Shown here: positions 4,796 to 5,698 of the stretch, piece by piece
Numbering within the stretch: position 1 is the stretch's first letter
Layout: each line of letters begins with the position of its first letter
NCBI GenBank assembly: GCA_017940105.1
Contig: JAGAZG010000109.1
Coordinates: 1 to 5,698 of the forward strand
Source of the DNA: Mailhella sp.
Lineage (GTDB): Bacteria > Desulfobacterota > Desulfovibrionia > Desulfovibrionales > Desulfovibrionaceae
DNA length: 5,698 nucleotides
Direction of reading: 5' to 3'
The notes under the pieces: generated by a model
The model's input: only the letters and a program-made list of their open reading frames with translations
Database searches by the model: none
Told to the model about the DNA's origin: nothing
Program-made: the position numbers and the translations under genes

Positions 4796-5617
4796 ATGAA
4801 ACGCCTTTTCCTGTCCATTATGTCAGCAGTCATTCTTGCGCCATGCATAGCGGCGGCAGCCCCGCAGTCTGACGGTTCCACGTTCGGGATCGGCGGAGTA
4901 CTCATCGGTTCGACACTCTCCGGCAAATGGATCGATGCGGAAACGCTTCTAAAGAACGATGCCTATGCCTCGCTGAGGATCCGGGAGGGCGACGATTTTG
5001 CCGTGTATTCACCGAAAGGATTTGAGGGGGAGGTAAAAACATCGGCAGTCACATTAGACGAGGTCTGCGACACTCCCATATTTGACACCTTCTCTCAGGA
5101 CGGTAAAAAGCTTGGGGAAAATGAAGCATGGCTGTCCATACGCTGCGCGTGGGATCCCATGCCCAGAAAATCAGCCGCCCTTGGCACCAAGAACGCCACA
5201 TACCAGTCTGTCGTAGAAAAGTACCTTGCCCAGCAGGGGCTTGCTGCAAAACCGCAGATCTCCCAGATTTTCAAGGTGGATCTGGAAGGCGACGGCGTGG
5301 ATGAAGTCGTCATCAGCGCACATAACCTCCATGCAAACTCAAGTTTTGCCGCCGTAAAAGGCGATTTTTCCATCATCTTGCTGCGCAAGATCATAAGCGG
5401 CAAGGTGCAGGAAATTCCCGTCTGCAGCTTCTATGCCGACGGCAAGGACAACACGCCCCAGACTATGCACAAGGTAATCGGCTTTGCAGACGTAAACGGC
5501 GACGGCATTCTCGAAATTTTAACAGATTCTTCATATTATGAAGGAATTTGGTACGGTGTGCAGCAGGTAAAAAAAGGCAAAGTCAACGAAGTGCTAGTCA
5601 ACGGCATGGGATTGTAG
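4796..5617 (+). CDS. Secreted protein of unknown function with two FG-GAP/calcium-loop-like motifs
   Basis: I do not recognise a named family. The 273-residue product opens with a clear Sec signal peptide: MKRLF, a hydrophobic core, and an Ala-rich end with probable cleavage after about residue 22 (before PQSDG). Cys17 in LAPC does not fit a lipobox because Pro precedes it, so a periplasmic or secreted protein is more likely than a lipoprotein. The C-terminal half holds two similar blocks, VDLEGDGVDEVVIS (161-174) and ADVNGDGILEILTD (231-244). Their D-x-[E/N]-G-D-G-x-x-E pattern resembles the calcium-binding loops of FG-GAP/VCBS repeats, suggesting a small beta-propeller-like or calcium-stabilised fold. 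Cys91, Cys117 and Cys210 remain in the mature form. Start: AAAGGAG (4784-4790) is 5 bases before the ATG. It stands alone, divergent from the stub-ggt unit, and has its own terminator. Coding is confident; function is open. Confidence 0.88.
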   Translation: MKRLFLSIMSAVILAPCIAAAAPQSDGSTFGIGGVLIGSTLSGKWIDAETLLKNDAYASLRIREGDDFAVYSPKGFEGEVKTSAVTLDEVCDTPIFDTFSQDGKKLGENEAWLSIRCAWDPMPRKSAALGTKNATYQSVVEKYLAQQGLAAKPQISQIFKVDLEGDGVDEVVISAHNLHANSSFAAVKGDFSIILLRKIISGKVQEIPVCSFYADGKDNTPQTMHKVIGFADVNGDGILEILTDSSYYEGIWYGVQQVKKGKVNEVLVNGMGL

Positions 5618-5655
5618 GCAACTGCCGAATGCCGGTCCAGGACGATTGGCAGCAC

Positions 5656-5695
5656 AGCCATGCGCGGCATTTTGCTGCGCATGGCTCTTTTATTT
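5656..5695 (+). terminator. Intrinsic terminator of the secreted-protein gene
   Basis: Perfect 10-bp stem, AGCCATGCGC (5656-5665) and GCGCATGGCT (5677-5686). It can extend inward by four more pairs (one G-U) to a 3-base T loop. It is followed by CTTTTATTT (5687-5695). It starts 39 bases after the stop codon at 5617, with no gene between them. Confidence 0.92.
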
Positions 5696-5698
5696 AAC

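Noticed and set aside
4796..4866. Lipoprotein signal at Cys17 (LAPC) of the secreted protein
   Set aside because: The residue before Cys is Pro, not Gly/Ala/Ser. A Sec type I site in the following Ala run fits better.

Overview
The window reads as part of a moderately GC-rich bacterial chromosome. A Desulfovibrionaceae-type Deltaproteobacterium is my best guess, based on codon use, the membrane pyrophosphatase and the gene mix. No 16S sequence is present to confirm it, so hold the lineage at roughly even odds.

Most of the window is transcribed leftwards (minus strand). From right to left on that strand there is: a structured leader with a strong intrinsic terminator (about 4555-4732); the N-terminal stub of an EcoRI-family adenine DNA methyltransferase (4230-4508); a complete cytosolic gamma-glutamyltransferase-like Ntn hydrolase (2578-4230) whose start codon shares one base with the stub's stop codon; a 271-base intergenic region with a good sigma-70 promoter; and a complete K+-independent proton-pumping membrane pyrophosphatase, hppA (228-2306), closed by a strong terminator (151-184). 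Left of that terminator, the first 150 bases hold a strong promoter with an A/T-rich upstream region and a boxA-like element. This is the layout of a ribosomal RNA operon leader, so an rRNA operon probably begins just outside the left edge.

On the plus strand at the right is one gene (4796-5617) for a secreted protein with two calcium-loop-like D-x-[E/N]-G-D-G motifs. It has its own Shine-Dalgarno site, a perfect TATAAT box and a textbook terminator (5656-5695). It diverges from the methyltransferase-stub/ggt unit.

Functional links: HppA uses PPi from biosynthesis (and, if this is a sulfate reducer, from sulfate activation) to pump protons. GGT would cleave gamma-glutamyl compounds in the cytosol. 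Nothing in the sequence ties these two together beyond shared strand, and hppA has its own promoter. The most unusual parts are the leader at 4555-4732, where the 3' half of the terminator hairpin is duplicated upstream in a way that would allow an alternative, terminator-blocking fold, and the methyltransferase stub that now appears to act as the translational lead-in to ggt. I did not find CRISPR arrays, tRNAs, insertion sequences or a recognisable multi-gene defence system.
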